This document shows, piece by piece, positions 48,363 to 57,792 of a stretch of 64,000 nt of DNA (positions within the stretch are counted from its first letter, which is position 1; each line of letters starts with the position of its first letter). The position numbers and the translations under genes are program-made. The stretch lies in the NCBI GenBank assembly GCA_963777515.1, contig CAVZQU010000018.1, positions 133,231 through 197,230 of the forward strand, written 5' to 3'. The notes under the pieces were generated by a model. That model was not told where the DNA came from. It saw only the letters and a list, made by a program, of their open reading frames with translations, and ran no database searches. This DNA comes from CAVSWT01 sp963777515 (GTDB lineage Bacteria; Bacteroidota; Ignavibacteria; Ignavibacteriales; Ignavibacteriaceae).

Positions 48363-48399
48363 ATTTAGTAATTCAAACATGATGTATCAATTCAGTTAA

Positions 48400-49638
48400 T
48401 TAAAAACTTTTTATCGTTCCGGTTGCTTCAGAAACATTAATATCTATCGAATAAATTTCTCCGGTATTATTGTTTTTCTTTGTAATATGAGATTCTCCCG
48501 GAAATACTTGGATAGTAAAAGGATTTAATGTTTCACCAATACTTTTGATTACTTTATTATCTATATAATAAGTGAAGTTAGATTTTTGAGGCATAATAGT
48601 CAGGCTAAACAATCTAATAGCGTAAAGTTGAGTATCTACTTTTGTTGTTTTGGCATTTTTGATATCAAATGGTTTTTCCATTAAATAACCAAATTGATCA
48701 TCTTTCTTTTTTTTAAGCAAGAGATGATAATCATCTGCCGGGGGTAATTCTAAAGTACAAGGAGTTGTTATATTTTTATCCACACCATTAATATAAACTT
48801 TCATTCCCATAGGATTTGTATTAATTTTTAATTTACCTAGTTGCTGGGGAACAATATTCTTTACCAAATTTATTGACAATTCTTTTATTTCATCTTGTTC
48901 GATTGAAATAAAAGATGAGTCGGTTTTATATCCATCTTTTTTTGCTATTATTTTAAAGCTGCCATTCGAAATATCTACTAACCACGGACTTTTTTGGTGG
49001 ACATTATTTTTATCAACTTCTTCATTATCAATAGTATTAATTATTGTTAAGCTTGCTTCTTCCGGTGAATAATTAATTTTCAATTTCGCTTCGGTCTTTT
49101 TAAATCCTTCTATCGTTATACTGTGAAAAGGTAATACTCCAAGACTAACATCTCTTTTGATTTCTTTATATCCGGCAGGCTTGCAAATAATCGTGTATGA
49201 TTCTTTTTTAACCGGCCATATTTTCCATTCGCCATCTTCAGATGTATTTTTCAATTCAACTTTTTTTGTTGAATCATTAAAGTTATCTATCCAGCGCATT
49301 TCAACCGGTTTTCCATCAATCGGAACATCTGCATAAATTGAAACATAATGAACGGGGAATTCCAGCAGAGTGAAAATGAAAATAATAAACGTGTAAACTA
49401 TAATGATGATCCGGACAGGCAGTAAATCAATAAATTTATTAAATGAAATTTCTTTGTTTTGCTTAATCTTAAAATATGTAAGAACCGTTATTACCGCTCC
49501 CCACGTACCGGAAACAACTTTTGCTAAAGTATCGTAATAATCAGGATAGATTACCAGCCAGATTACAATAATTGTAATGTCTAATAGTACAAACAGCAAA
49601 AGCAAAGATTGTACAAAGGTCCAATCTTGTTTCTTCAT
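48400..49638 (-). CDS. Membrane-anchored PEGA-domain protein
   Basis: 412 residues. Two or three N-terminal membrane helices (SLLLLFVLLDITIIVIWLV; ITVLTYFKI; PVRIIIIVYTFIIFIFTLL) are followed by an extracytoplasmic string of beta-sandwich repeats of PEGA type: AEASLTIINT-like EEASLTIINTIDNEEV, GSFKIIAKKDGYKTDSSFIS, and LKINTNPMGMKVYINGVDKN. PEGA domains are thought to bind envelope or surface components. First gene of a two-gene unit with the CsgG/FlgO-like barrel protein, suggesting they act together at the envelope. Confidence 0.72.
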   Translation of the reverse strand: MKKQDWTFVQSLLLLFVLLDITIIVIWLVIYPDYYDTLAKVVSGTWGAVITVLTYFKIKQNKEISFNKFIDLLPVRIIIIVYTFIIFIFTLLEFPVHYVSIYADVPIDGKPVEMRWIDNFNDSTKKVELKNTSEDGEWKIWPVKKESYTIICKPAGYKEIKRDVSLGVLPFHSITIEGFKKTEAKLKINYSPEEASLTIINTIDNEEVDKNNVHQKSPWLVDISNGSFKIIAKKDGYKTDSSFISIEQDEIKELSINLVKNIVPQQLGKLKINTNPMGMKVYINGVDKNITTPCTLELPPADDYHLLLKKKKDDQFGYLMEKPFDIKNAKTTKVDTQLYAIRLFSLTIMPQKSNFTYYIDNKVIKSIGETLNPFTIQVFPGESHITKKNNNTGEIYSIDINVSEATGTIKSF

Positions 49639-50100
49639 TTTGCACCCGGATTATTTTAAAATATTTACAGTATCAGAGATATGGTTACTAAAGATGAATG
49701 TATCTCTTCAGCAGATTAGTTTGTTCAAATTCTATTTTTGAATATTTAGCAGTGGAAGCGTATTAAATTTGATTTTAAGTTAAATTAATTAAATATAATG
49801 CACAATAGAGAGTTATAATTTTTATTATAAAATGTGAGTAGTAAAAAAGAGCAAATGAGTCGATGCTTAAAAAACAAAATCCCGGTTTATTTAAGAACAG
49901 TGATTCTGTAAGTCATCTTTTATCGTAATCAATAATTTATTTTGCACTGGATTTAAGATTTATGCTTTTTTAAAGGTATTTTTTAGAGGTCAATTATTTA
50001 TTTAATAAAGGTATTTAGATGCATAAATCATCTCTTAAATCAATTCTTTTTTGTGTATAAAAAGTCCTTTCATTTGTAAACGAAAAATAAATGTTTTTAT
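49639..50100. other. Intergenic region upstream of PEGA gene and tRNA-Arg
   Basis: 462 A/T-rich bases between the divergent PEGA gene and tRNA-Arg (UCG). No ORF or hairpin of note; the promoters of both units must lie here. Confidence 0.45.
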
Positions 50101-50174
50101 GCGCCCGTAGCTCAACTGGACAGAGCATTTGACTTCGGATCAAAGGGTTGAGGGTTCGAATCCTTCCGGGCGTA
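50101..50174 (+). tRNA. tRNA-Arg (UCG)
   Basis: 74-base cloverleaf, acceptor GCGCCCG/CGGGCGT, discriminator A, anticodon TCG in loop CTTCGGA. Compared with tRNA-Arg (ACG) at 46297 it differs at only a few positions (acceptor, D-arm C, anticodon, variable loop), implying a recent duplication. Confidence 0.95.
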
Positions 50175-50226
50175 CTAAGTTAATTCAAACCTACTTATTA
50201 TTGGGCTTTTTTTAGAATTCCTGGAA

Positions 50227-50304
50227 TGTCATTTCGACCGAAGGGAGAAATCCAAAACATTATTGTAAAAAGATTTCTCACTCGAAGACTCGTTCGAAAT
50301 GACA
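50227..50304. repeat. REP-like inverted repeat
   Basis: The ends TGTCATTTCGA (from 50227) and TCGAAATGACA (to 50304) are complementary, and inner GAGAAATC/GATTTCTC pair too. This is a typical dispersed intergenic palindrome between the tRNA-Arg and tadA. Confidence 0.65.
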
Positions 50305-50379
50305 GTTGCGCAATAGACTCAATAGATCGGTTTGAATTTACGAATATAATCCTAATTACATTTTTAATTATCCTTTCTG

Positions 50380-50847
50380 ATGTTCAAAGAAGAAACTTAC
50401 AAATTCATGTATGCTGCTTTGCAGGAAGCAGAAAAAGCATTTGAAGAAAATGAAGTTCCGGTTGGTGCTGTTGTAGTTCATCAAAATAAAATAATTGGCA
50501 GAGGATATAATCAAGTAGAGAAATTAAAAGATGCTACTGCACACGCTGAAATGATTGCAATTACAGCAGCTTCAAATCATATAGGAAATTGGAATTTAAA
50601 TGAATGTGATATTTATGTAACTCTTGAGCCATGCGTAATGTGTACTGGCGCTCTTTTGGCCGGTAGAATTAAAAATCTATATTTTGGTGCACTTGATCCA
50701 AAATTTGGAGCCTGCGGATCAATTTATAATTTAGCTGAAGAAGGAAAATCCAACCATAAAATAAAAACTTTTTCAGGCATCCTGGCAGATGAAAGCAAAG
50801 AGCTATTGCAATTATTTTTTGCCAAGCTTAGGAAAAATTATAATTAA
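50380..50847 (+). CDS. tadA: tRNA-specific adenosine deaminase TadA
   Basis: 155-residue deaminase converting A34 of tRNA-Arg (ACG) to inosine. ATAHAEMIAI carries the zinc histidine and catalytic glutamate; LEPCVMCTGALLAG carries the two zinc cysteines. The N-terminus MFKEETYKFMYAALQEAEKA is the family's helix. Its presumed substrate gene is at 46297 in the same window. Confidence 0.95.
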   Translation: MFKEETYKFMYAALQEAEKAFEENEVPVGAVVVHQNKIIGRGYNQVEKLKDATAHAEMIAITAASNHIGNWNLNECDIYVTLEPCVMCTGALLAGRIKNLYFGALDPKFGACGSIYNLAEEGKSNHKIKTFSGILADESKELLQLFFAKLRKNYN

Positions 50848-51435
50848 GATCCCGAATTCTTATATGTTCAAATTGATTTAATTAAGAAGAGATTCTGAAA
50901 AAATAGCATAGGCATCAACTCAATTTTTCAATCAAAGTTCTAAGATACATAATTCATTTAGGTGCAGTTATCCTATCTTTTTTGTTGTTACACAACAATA
51001 AGCTAATAAGGTTTTTGTGAATCTAATACACATTTTTGTTCATTGAGTAATAAGATTTTTTGGGATTTAAAGAAACCTTATTTTCCGTTATCAAACCTTA
51101 GTAACACCAAACAATCAATCCAAATTTACCTTATTACCTTCTTTTTTTTAGTCAACACATTTCAACACAAATTGTTTGGTTGAAACTAATATGAATAAAT
51201 TGTGATACTTTATTAGTATATTTTTTGCAAAGGTATCACAACATAGACTAATTCTCAAAAAACAATGACTAACTCTAAATATTCAATTCTTATTAGTTTT
51301 TCTTGCATGGCGAATCAATGGGATTATAATTCTTTTGGTATAATACATAAATCACCAACTTGGATACAAACTAAAAACTCATCTTGATTAAGACAGTTAA
51401 TATGAATAATTTGTGGTCAAAAAAATGGAAGTTTG
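50848..51435. other. Intergenic region before adk
   Basis: 588 A/T-rich bases. The word AATAAGGT or its complement recurs several times, and a small TGTTGTTACACAACA hairpin occurs near 50980. No coding frame or known RNA was recognised. Confidence 0.4.
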
Positions 51436-52110
51436 ATGCGTTTTATTCTATTCGGCGCACCGGGGGTTGGAAAAGGAACACAAGCAAAAATTTTATCCGC
51501 AAAACTTAACATTCCGCACATCTCTACCGGTGACATTTTGCGTGCAGCAGTAAAAAACAAAACACCTCTAGGCCTTCAGGCAAAAAAAATCATCGATGCA
51601 GGTGAGCTTGTAAATGATGATATTATGCTTGGAATTATTAGAGAGACACTTACAAGCGAAAAATGTAATCACGGTTTTATATTAGATGGATTCCCCAGAA
51701 CAGTTAATCAAGCCAAAGATCTTGATATGCTTTTGAAGGAATTAAAAATACCTGATTTATATTTAATTATTTTAAAAGCTAATCCTAATGAAATTATAAA
51801 AAGGCTTACAAACCGGAGGGCATGTAAAGTTTGTCATAATATTTTTAATTACAACGATATTAAAGATAAAAAAGAATGCCCGAATTGCGGAGCAGAAAAT
51901 AGTTTTTACCAGAGAAATGATGATAAAGAAGAAGTGATTAAAAAGAGACTAAGCATATATGCCACTGAAACCAGGCCTCTTGTAAAGTTTTTTGAAGAAA
52001 AAAATAAAGTAATACGTGTAAATGCACTACAAGCGGTTGAAAAAGTAACAGAGGATATTTTAGCTGTATTAGAAGAAAAATTCGGCAAAAAAATTATACT
52101 TTCTGCTTAA
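51436..52110 (+). CDS. adk: Adenylate kinase with zinc LID
   Basis: Catalyses AMP + ATP to 2 ADP. P-loop FGAPGVGKGTQAK at the start, ISTGDILRAAV, GFILDGFPRTVNQAK (AMP site) and the LID with a four-cysteine zinc knuckle CKVCHNIF ... CPNCGAE, then RLSIYATETRPLVKFFEEK. 224 aa. GGAAG lies just upstream; the codon before ATG 51436 is a possible TTG start. Its 3' end overlaps the convergent ftsE by 17 bases. Confidence 0.95.
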   Translation: MRFILFGAPGVGKGTQAKILSAKLNIPHISTGDILRAAVKNKTPLGLQAKKIIDAGELVNDDIMLGIIRETLTSEKCNHGFILDGFPRTVNQAKDLDMLLKELKIPDLYLIILKANPNEIIKRLTNRRACKVCHNIFNYNDIKDKKECPNCGAENSFYQRNDDKEEVIKKRLSIYATETRPLVKFFEEKNKVIRVNALQAVEKVTEDILAVLEEKFGKKIILSA

Positions 52111-52765
52111 GAACAGCTTTAAACGCTTTACCGTCTTGTATCTTATAAATTTTAGCTTTATAGCGCCTCACAATGTCATAATTGTGTGTAGCGAATAAAA
52201 TTGCAGTTCCCCGTGAATTAATTTTTAAAAGTATTTCTAAAATTTCTTTAGAAGTTTCAGGATCTAAATTCCCTGTAGGTTCATCAGCTAAGATTAATAC
52301 AGGCTCGTTTACCAAAGCCCGTGCAATTGCAACCCGCTGTTTTTCACCGCCGGAGAGTTCATCAGGCATACTTTTTTTGCGATGAACCAATCCAACATCT
52401 GTTAAAGCGCTTTCAACTTTTCTTTTTATTTCTTTAAACGGCACATTTAACACTTCCAAAACAAAAGCAACATTATCAAAAATATTTCTATCGTTTAGCA
52501 GCTTAAAATCTTGAAAAACAATTCCAAGCTTTCTTCTTAATTCGGGTAGTTCATTAGGTTTGATAGTTTTAGAATTATATTTATCTACCTGAACATATCC
52601 CAATGAAGGGATAACATTCATATAAATCATTTGCAGCAAAGTACTTTTTCCTGAACCACTCTTCCCTATTAAAAAACAAAATTCACCGGCATTTAATTCC
52701 AGGTTTAAATTGGTAAATACATTTTGAGTTGAATAGCTGAAATCAACGCTATTAATTGATAACAT
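52094..52765 (-). CDS. ftsE: FtsE-like ABC ATPase
   Basis: 223-residue ATPase. Walker A GKSGSGKSTLLQMIY, Q-loop VFQDFKLLND (the FQDFKLL wording is typical of FtsE), signature LSGGEKQRVAIARAL, Walker B LILADEPTGNLDPETS. FtsE with FtsX controls septal murein hydrolases. No ftsX gene is adjacent here; the neighbour is a methyltransferase, so the assignment rests on sequence. Confidence 0.85.
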   Translation of the reverse strand: MLSINSVDFSYSTQNVFTNLNLELNAGEFCFLIGKSGSGKSTLLQMIYMNVIPSLGYVQVDKYNSKTIKPNELPELRRKLGIVFQDFKLLNDRNIFDNVAFVLEVLNVPFKEIKRKVESALTDVGLVHRKKSMPDELSGGEKQRVAIARALVNEPVLILADEPTGNLDPETSKEILEILLKINSRGTAILFATHNYDIVRRYKAKIYKIQDGKAFKAVLKQKV

Positions 52766-52769
52766 ATTT

Positions 52770-53511
52770 TTATTTTATTTTCTTAACTACAAATTGAACT
52801 CTATCAGATGTGCTTTTACCGTCATTAAATGTAAAAGCATCGTAGCAATTTACAACAAAAAAACCGGTTTGGTCAAGTAAATCAAAATAAGTTTCGAACG
52901 GATATATTTTTTGCTTGTGAACCTCTTTAAATATCTCCCCATCTTTATTTATTTCAAAACTGTTTTTATGAATTCTTGTTCGTTCATTATACTCACTTTT
53001 CTGTTCAAAATGAACCTTCTGATAAACGCCTTTCCTGTGAGAATATCTTAAATGCTTATAACTGTTTTTCTCAAGGCTGACATCAAACGTACAAATGCCG
53101 TTATCATTTAAATGATAGATTAATAGTCTTAAATAATTTAGTTAACTCTTTTTCGGTTAAAATATAATTAAAGCTATCAAATGTAGAATAGATTAAATCA
53201 AATTTGGTTTTAAATGGCAGATCAGTCATACTGCAGCAGACTTTAGAAATATTCTTCTGCTGTTTGTGCTGAAGCATCTTTAATGAAATATCAGTTACAA
53301 TCAGTTTGGGATATCGTTTTATAAAATATTTTGAGAAATTACAATTACCAGCTGCTAATTCTAATACTTTTGATTTGGCTTTAACGTGTTTTTTAGTAAT
53401 TGAATAGATATAGTCAGACCAATATTTATAATCCACGCTTCTCATCAAGTAATCATAGATAGAAGCAATTTCATTATAAATTTTAGCGCGATGTTTCCTT
53501 TGCATTTGCAA
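52770..53511 (-). CDS. SAM-dependent methyltransferase (frameshifted)
   Basis: N-terminal fragment (53511-53104) has KSKVLELAAGNCNFSKYF (motif I), LIVTDISLKMLQ and FDLIYSTFDSFNYIL. It stops at 53104, but the next frame continues LNDNGICTFDVSLEKNSYKH ... FETYFDLLDQTGFFVVNCYD, the usual C-terminal half, to 52770. One indel near 53107 gives ~245 residues. Substrate not predictable. It overlaps pdxA by 29 bases and precedes ftsE by four bases, so it sits inside the operon. Confidence 0.82.
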
Positions 53512-54511
53512 TTCTGTTTTTCACAATTTTATTTGCATAATGGTAGGCTTCTAATATACTGAATTCATCAGCTAAATTTTTACCGGCTATATCAAATGCG
53601 GTTCCGTGATCGGGAGAGGTTCTAACAATTGGAAGGCCAGCAGTAAAATTAACTCCGGAAGAAAAGTTAATCATTTTAAATGGAATTAAAACCTGGTCAT
53701 GATACATTCCAACAACAATGTTAAAATTTTTATAGGAATGATTTGCAAAAAATGCATCGGGAACAAACGGGCCTTTAACATCAACTTTCTTTTGAAGATT
53801 TTTTATTACAGGATATATAATTTCTTTTTCTTCATTGCCAATTAAACCATTTTCGCCCGCATGGGGATTTAATCCAAGCACTGCAATTGAAGGATTTTCA
53901 ATATTTAAATCTTGTTTTAAAGAATTAGCTATTACTATTAATTTATTTTTAAGTATTTCTTTTTTGAGTAATGAAGAAACATTTTTAACAGGATCGTGAA
54001 TTGTTATTAAACCAGCATTCATTTTCTTTGAGAGAAACATCATCACAAAATCGTGTCTTCTCCCATCTTTTATTCTTTCTCTGCACCATTCAGCATACAT
54101 TTCGGTATGGCCAGGGAAATTAATTCCTGCGAGTTTAATACTCGTTTTTGAAATTGGCGCTGTGATCACTGCATCTGCTTTATTATTGATCAATAACTCA
54201 AAAGATAATTTAATTGAATTAAATGCAGTCAAGCCGGCTTCTAAGGTTGGTTCTCCCCATTTTTGCTTAACATCTTTTAAAGTAACTATAACAACTTCGT
54301 TTCTATCTTTAATATTTTCTATAGAAGTTGAATAAGCATAGTCGAAAGAAGGCTTTGTCTTTATTGCAATTCTTTTAAAAATATTTTGAGGACAAATAAA
54401 GATAAATTGATTTCTGGTTTTCCCTTTTGTTATCTTGTTTAAAGTTTTAATAACTATTTCCGGGCCAATACCATTTATATCACCGCAAGTAAATACAAAT
54501 CTACTCATCAA
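53483..54511 (-). CDS. pdxA: 4-hydroxythreonine-4-phosphate dehydrogenase
   Basis: Zinc/NAD-dependent step of de novo pyridoxal phosphate synthesis (DXP-dependent pathway). FTCGDINGIGPEIVIKTL, ITAPISKTSI, NFPGHTEMYAEW (metal histidine), GMYHDQVLIPFK (metal histidine) and TSPDHGTAFDIAGK (metal histidine) are present. 342 aa, full length. It begins one base after the stop of the GWxTD gene. Confidence 0.93.
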   Translation of the reverse strand: MMSRFVFTCGDINGIGPEIVIKTLNKITKGKTRNQFIFICPQNIFKRIAIKTKPSFDYAYSTSIENIKDRNEVVIVTLKDVKQKWGEPTLEAGLTAFNSIKLSFELLINNKADAVITAPISKTSIKLAGINFPGHTEMYAEWCRERIKDGRRHDFVMMFLSKKMNAGLITIHDPVKNVSSLLKKEILKNKLIVIANSLKQDLNIENPSIAVLGLNPHAGENGLIGNEEKEIIYPVIKNLQKKVDVKGPFVPDAFFANHSYKNFNIVVGMYHDQVLIPFKMINFSSGVNFTAGLPIVRTSPDHGTAFDIAGKNLADEFSILEAYHYANKIVKNRIANAKETSR

Positions 54512-55792
54512 TCAACTATCTTGTAATAAAAAATTTCCGGTACCGGTGAGGTCTGTGAAAATAAATTTTCTTTTTGGATTCTCATAAAACCAGGTTTCAA
54601 CTATTTTCCCTTTATCATTTGAATATCTGTCTACCTTTTGTGGTTTTCCAAATTGAATAAAAATTCTTCCACGGTCTGTATTAACACCGCTCTTTCCCGT
54701 AATAGTTGAAAAGTTTTTAGCAGCGTAATCAATTCTTGAATAATACTCTTTCATTAAAGGATTGTAAGCAGTATTTGGAGTAGGATCATTTTTTGCCCAG
54801 TATTTAAAAAGTGCTTTAGGATAATCTTCATCATTTTCATCAAGCATACTGTCAATTACATTCTCATTTTCCGCATACTTTAAAGCTTTGATTGCATATT
54901 CAGGATCCATTAGCGATGCCGGTTTGTTGAACCATCTAACATTCAAATTAAAAATCTTTTTTGATTTGGTGTCATCGCCATTAGTAACTATTAAAGTCAA
55001 TTCCCCTTCATACAACTTGCTGCTAAAATTTTTAATAACAAAGTTTTTTGTTTGAAAATTATTTTCAGAGTTATTTAAAGTTATTATATCATTATTATAG
55101 TTAAGAGAAAGAGAAGAAGTGAAATATTGAGAAATATCAGTATTTGTAACAGTATCCTTATTATTCAACATCACAACATGCAGCTTTGATAAATTTTCAT
55201 CTGAGACAGGAATAATTAAATCATAGCTGCTTTCATTAAAAGGAATACTTCCTCCAAAATTAGTTAATTCATATTCTTCTTTTCCGTTGTTAACTTTTTT
55301 TGAATTAACAATTATAGGATGATAATAAATTTTAGAATTAAATTTATCAGGAAATAAAGGTATTTCATGCGACTTCATTTCAATATTTGAATTGATATCA
55401 GTAAAGATCGGAATAATATTAAATCTTCCCTTTTTAATTTTGAATTTAATTACTCCCTGTGCAAAAAGATTCTCATTATTTGTTTCTTCAAAAGTATTAA
55501 CAGTAATTCTTTTTTCATCTAGTTGCCTGGCTATAAAATTGGAACTTGAATCAACCACTTCAACCGAAAGACTGTAACCAGCTTTATATACATTATTGTC
55601 TTTTTCAAAAACAATTTTGTTGTATGGAATTCGATATGAAAAGTAAACCAAGTACAATGAATCGGAAGGGATAATATTTGTTTCAGGGTAAAATATTTGG
55701 AAAGGATTATTCTGAAATTTTCTAAAATTTCTTTGTCCAAAAACAATAGTTGAAAGGACAAATATTAAAATGATTAAGGTAGAATTTCTCAT
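54512..55792 (-). CDS. GWxTD domain-containing exported protein
   Basis: Signal peptide MRNSTLIILIFVLSTIVFGQ. The middle is strand-rich and the C-terminal ~110 residues match the GWxTD domain: KYWAKNDPTPNTAYNPLMKE, YYSRIDYAAKNFSTITGKSG, VNTDRGRIFIQFGKPQKVD, then TWFYENPKRKFIFTDLTG. The signature reads K-S-G-V-N-T-D here rather than GWxTD. Function is unknown; such proteins are found in Bacteroidota and relatives. First gene of the operon with pdxA, methyltransferase and ftsE. Confidence 0.85.
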   Translation of the reverse strand: MRNSTLIILIFVLSTIVFGQRNFRKFQNNPFQIFYPETNIIPSDSLYLVYFSYRIPYNKIVFEKDNNVYKAGYSLSVEVVDSSSNFIARQLDEKRITVNTFEETNNENLFAQGVIKFKIKKGRFNIIPIFTDINSNIEMKSHEIPLFPDKFNSKIYYHPIIVNSKKVNNGKEEYELTNFGGSIPFNESSYDLIIPVSDENLSKLHVVMLNNKDTVTNTDISQYFTSSLSLNYNNDIITLNNSENNFQTKNFVIKNFSSKLYEGELTLIVTNGDDTKSKKIFNLNVRWFNKPASLMDPEYAIKALKYAENENVIDSMLDENDEDYPKALFKYWAKNDPTPNTAYNPLMKEYYSRIDYAAKNFSTITGKSGVNTDRGRIFIQFGKPQKVDRYSNDKGKIVETWFYENPKRKFIFTDLTGTGNFLLQDS

Positions 55793-56270
55793 ATTTTTTA
55801 GAAACAAAGATTAAGTATTTCAGTTATTTATGCAAGGTTAAAAGACATATATTAGAATTTATGGAAATAAAAATAAGCTGGAGCTGAAATATTCTATAAA
55901 TTATTATAAACACACGAGCTTATTTCCTTCCAATTTACGCATGAATATCTATGACGACATGTATTAATATAAAACACATTCCAATGTTTTAATGAGATAA
56001 TATATAAATGGAAGCTATTTTTGTTCAATTTTACAATTTTTCTGAATAATTTGGTGGCATGATTTATAACTTATATTTATCAAATAAATTGATAGAAATT
56101 AAATAATTTTTTTAGTATGTTCTGAATCGTCATAAGGGCACTCGCATAGAGGGATAATATAATTAGAAAATCGATTTTCCCATATTTCGTTTCAGAAAAT
56201 TATATTTTTTTATCTATTTCATAAAAGAAAATCATTTAGGAAATGATAGAAATATTAAAAAATTAACGTT
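55793..56270. other. Intergenic region before the response-regulator gene
   Basis: 478 A/T-rich bases between divergent units. It contains TGGCATGATTTATAACTT near 56045, but the spacing does not fit a sigma-54 promoter. No gene or hairpin was supported. Confidence 0.45.
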
Positions 56271-57686
56271 ATGTCAGGAAAAATTTTAGTAGTTGAGGAT
56301 GATACTCAATTTACCGAGTATTTAAATATAATCTTACAAAAAGTTACAAAAAAAATTTTTTTTGCATCCAACGGAGATGACGCACTTAATATTTTATTTA
56401 AAGAACGTCCGGATCTAGTTATTACCGACCTAAGATTACCCGATATTTCAGGAATTGAAATTTTAACAAAAACAAAAAAATTAGAGCAGTCTATACAAGT
56501 TATTGTAATGACTGCTTACGCTGATATGAGTAATATTATTCAATCAATGCAGCTAAACGCTTATGATATAATTATTAAGCCATTTGATGCTGATCGATTT
56601 ATAATGGCAGTTAAACATGCGTTGGAAAATAAGAGAATTGATAGTAGAGAAACCATCAATATCAATGAAAATTTATATAATACAAGTAAGGAAACATCTT
56701 TAATAGGCAATAGTCCAATAATTTATGATTTATATAAAAAGATTGGGAGAGTATCGACAAACAAAGTAAGTGTTTTGGTTCAAGGTGAAAGTGGTACGGG
56801 GAAAGAATTAGTCACTAGAATCATACACAATTCCGGCGTTACAAAAAATAAACCTTTTATTGCTGTAAACTGCTCTGCACTCACAGAAACTTTGCTCGAG
56901 AGTGAACTTTTTGGCCATGTTAAAGGAGCCTTTACAGGTGCTACCAGAGATAAAAAAGGGAAATTTGAATTAGCTGAAGATGGGACAATTTTTCTAGATG
57001 AAATTTCTGAAATTTCACAAAATATGCAAGTAAAGCTATTACGTGTAATCCAGGAAAAGGAATTTGAAAAAGTTGGCGGAGAGAAAGTAATCCCTATGAA
57101 TGCTCGGCTTGTAGTTGCCAGTAATAGAAATTTAGCAAACTGGTGAAGATAGGAAAATTTAGAGAAGATTTATTTTATAGGCTTAAAGTATTTTCAATTG
57201 ATATTCCCCCGTTAAGAGATCGTAAAAGTGATTTACCAGCTCTTGTTGTTTATTTCTTAAGAAGAATAAATACGGAGTTAAATAAAAACGTTTCAATTAG
57301 TTCCTTATGAAGTAATGGAACTTTTTCAAAATTATGATTGGGTTGGAAACGTTAGAGAATTAGAAAATACTTTAATGCAAGCAGTTATTCTCGCTAAAGG
57401 AAATGTACTGGACAAAGAGTATATTTTGCTTGGAGGAATAGAACATAACCGAAATAATGGATATTCGGAAGAAGATAAAAAACTAAGTTTAGCCGAAATA
57501 GAAAAAAATCATATTATAGTAGTCCTAGATGAAGTAAATTGGGATAAAAAAGAAGCAAGCAAAATTTTAGGCATTGCAAAAACAACACTCTACAACAAGC
57601 TTGAAACTTATGGTATCAAAAAAGCGTTTGGAATTAGTTATAGTTCTCAGTATTTCATTTTTTGGATTTTAAAATTTGAAAAATGA
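56271..57686 (+). CDS. NtrC-family sigma-54 activator (two frameshifts)
   Basis: Response regulator with receiver (residues 1-120: VVEDD, phospho-acceptor in LVITDLRLPD, MTAYAD and IIIKPFD), AAA+ sigma-54 activator (GESGTGKE Walker A, GAFTGA loop, GTIFLDEI Walker B) and Fis-type helix-turn-helix (WDKKEASKILGIAKTTLYNK). The frame breaks near 57140 (VKIGKFREDLFYRLKVFSID follows) and 57300 (VPYEVMELFQNYDWVGNVRE follows). It precedes a sigma-54-type promoter, the CheW-like gene and the pilus genes, so it may be their PilR-like regulator; no cognate kinase is in the window. Confidence 0.85.
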
Positions 57687-57749
57687 ACTTATCAAGTTTA
57701 ACTCCCCTTAATTTGTATTAAATTTTTCTAAAAATATAATTTCTCTTCA

Positions 57750-57764
57750 TGGCATTTAACTTGC
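57750..57764 (+). promoter_or_regulatory. Sigma-54 promoter upstream of the CheW-like gene
   Basis: TGGCATTTAACTTGC fits the -24/-12 consensus TGGCAC-N5-TTGC at 14 of 15 informative positions with correct spacing (GG to GC 10 bases apart). The expected transcription start is about 57775 and ATG 57793 follows. An NtrC-type activator lies just upstream. Confidence 0.65.
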
Positions 57765-57792
57765 CCATTCATAAGTAAAAAAAATATTACTT

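Noticed and set aside
56041..56065. Sigma-54 promoter before the response-regulator gene
   Set aside because: TGGCATGATTTATAAC lacks the TTGC block at the correct spacing.
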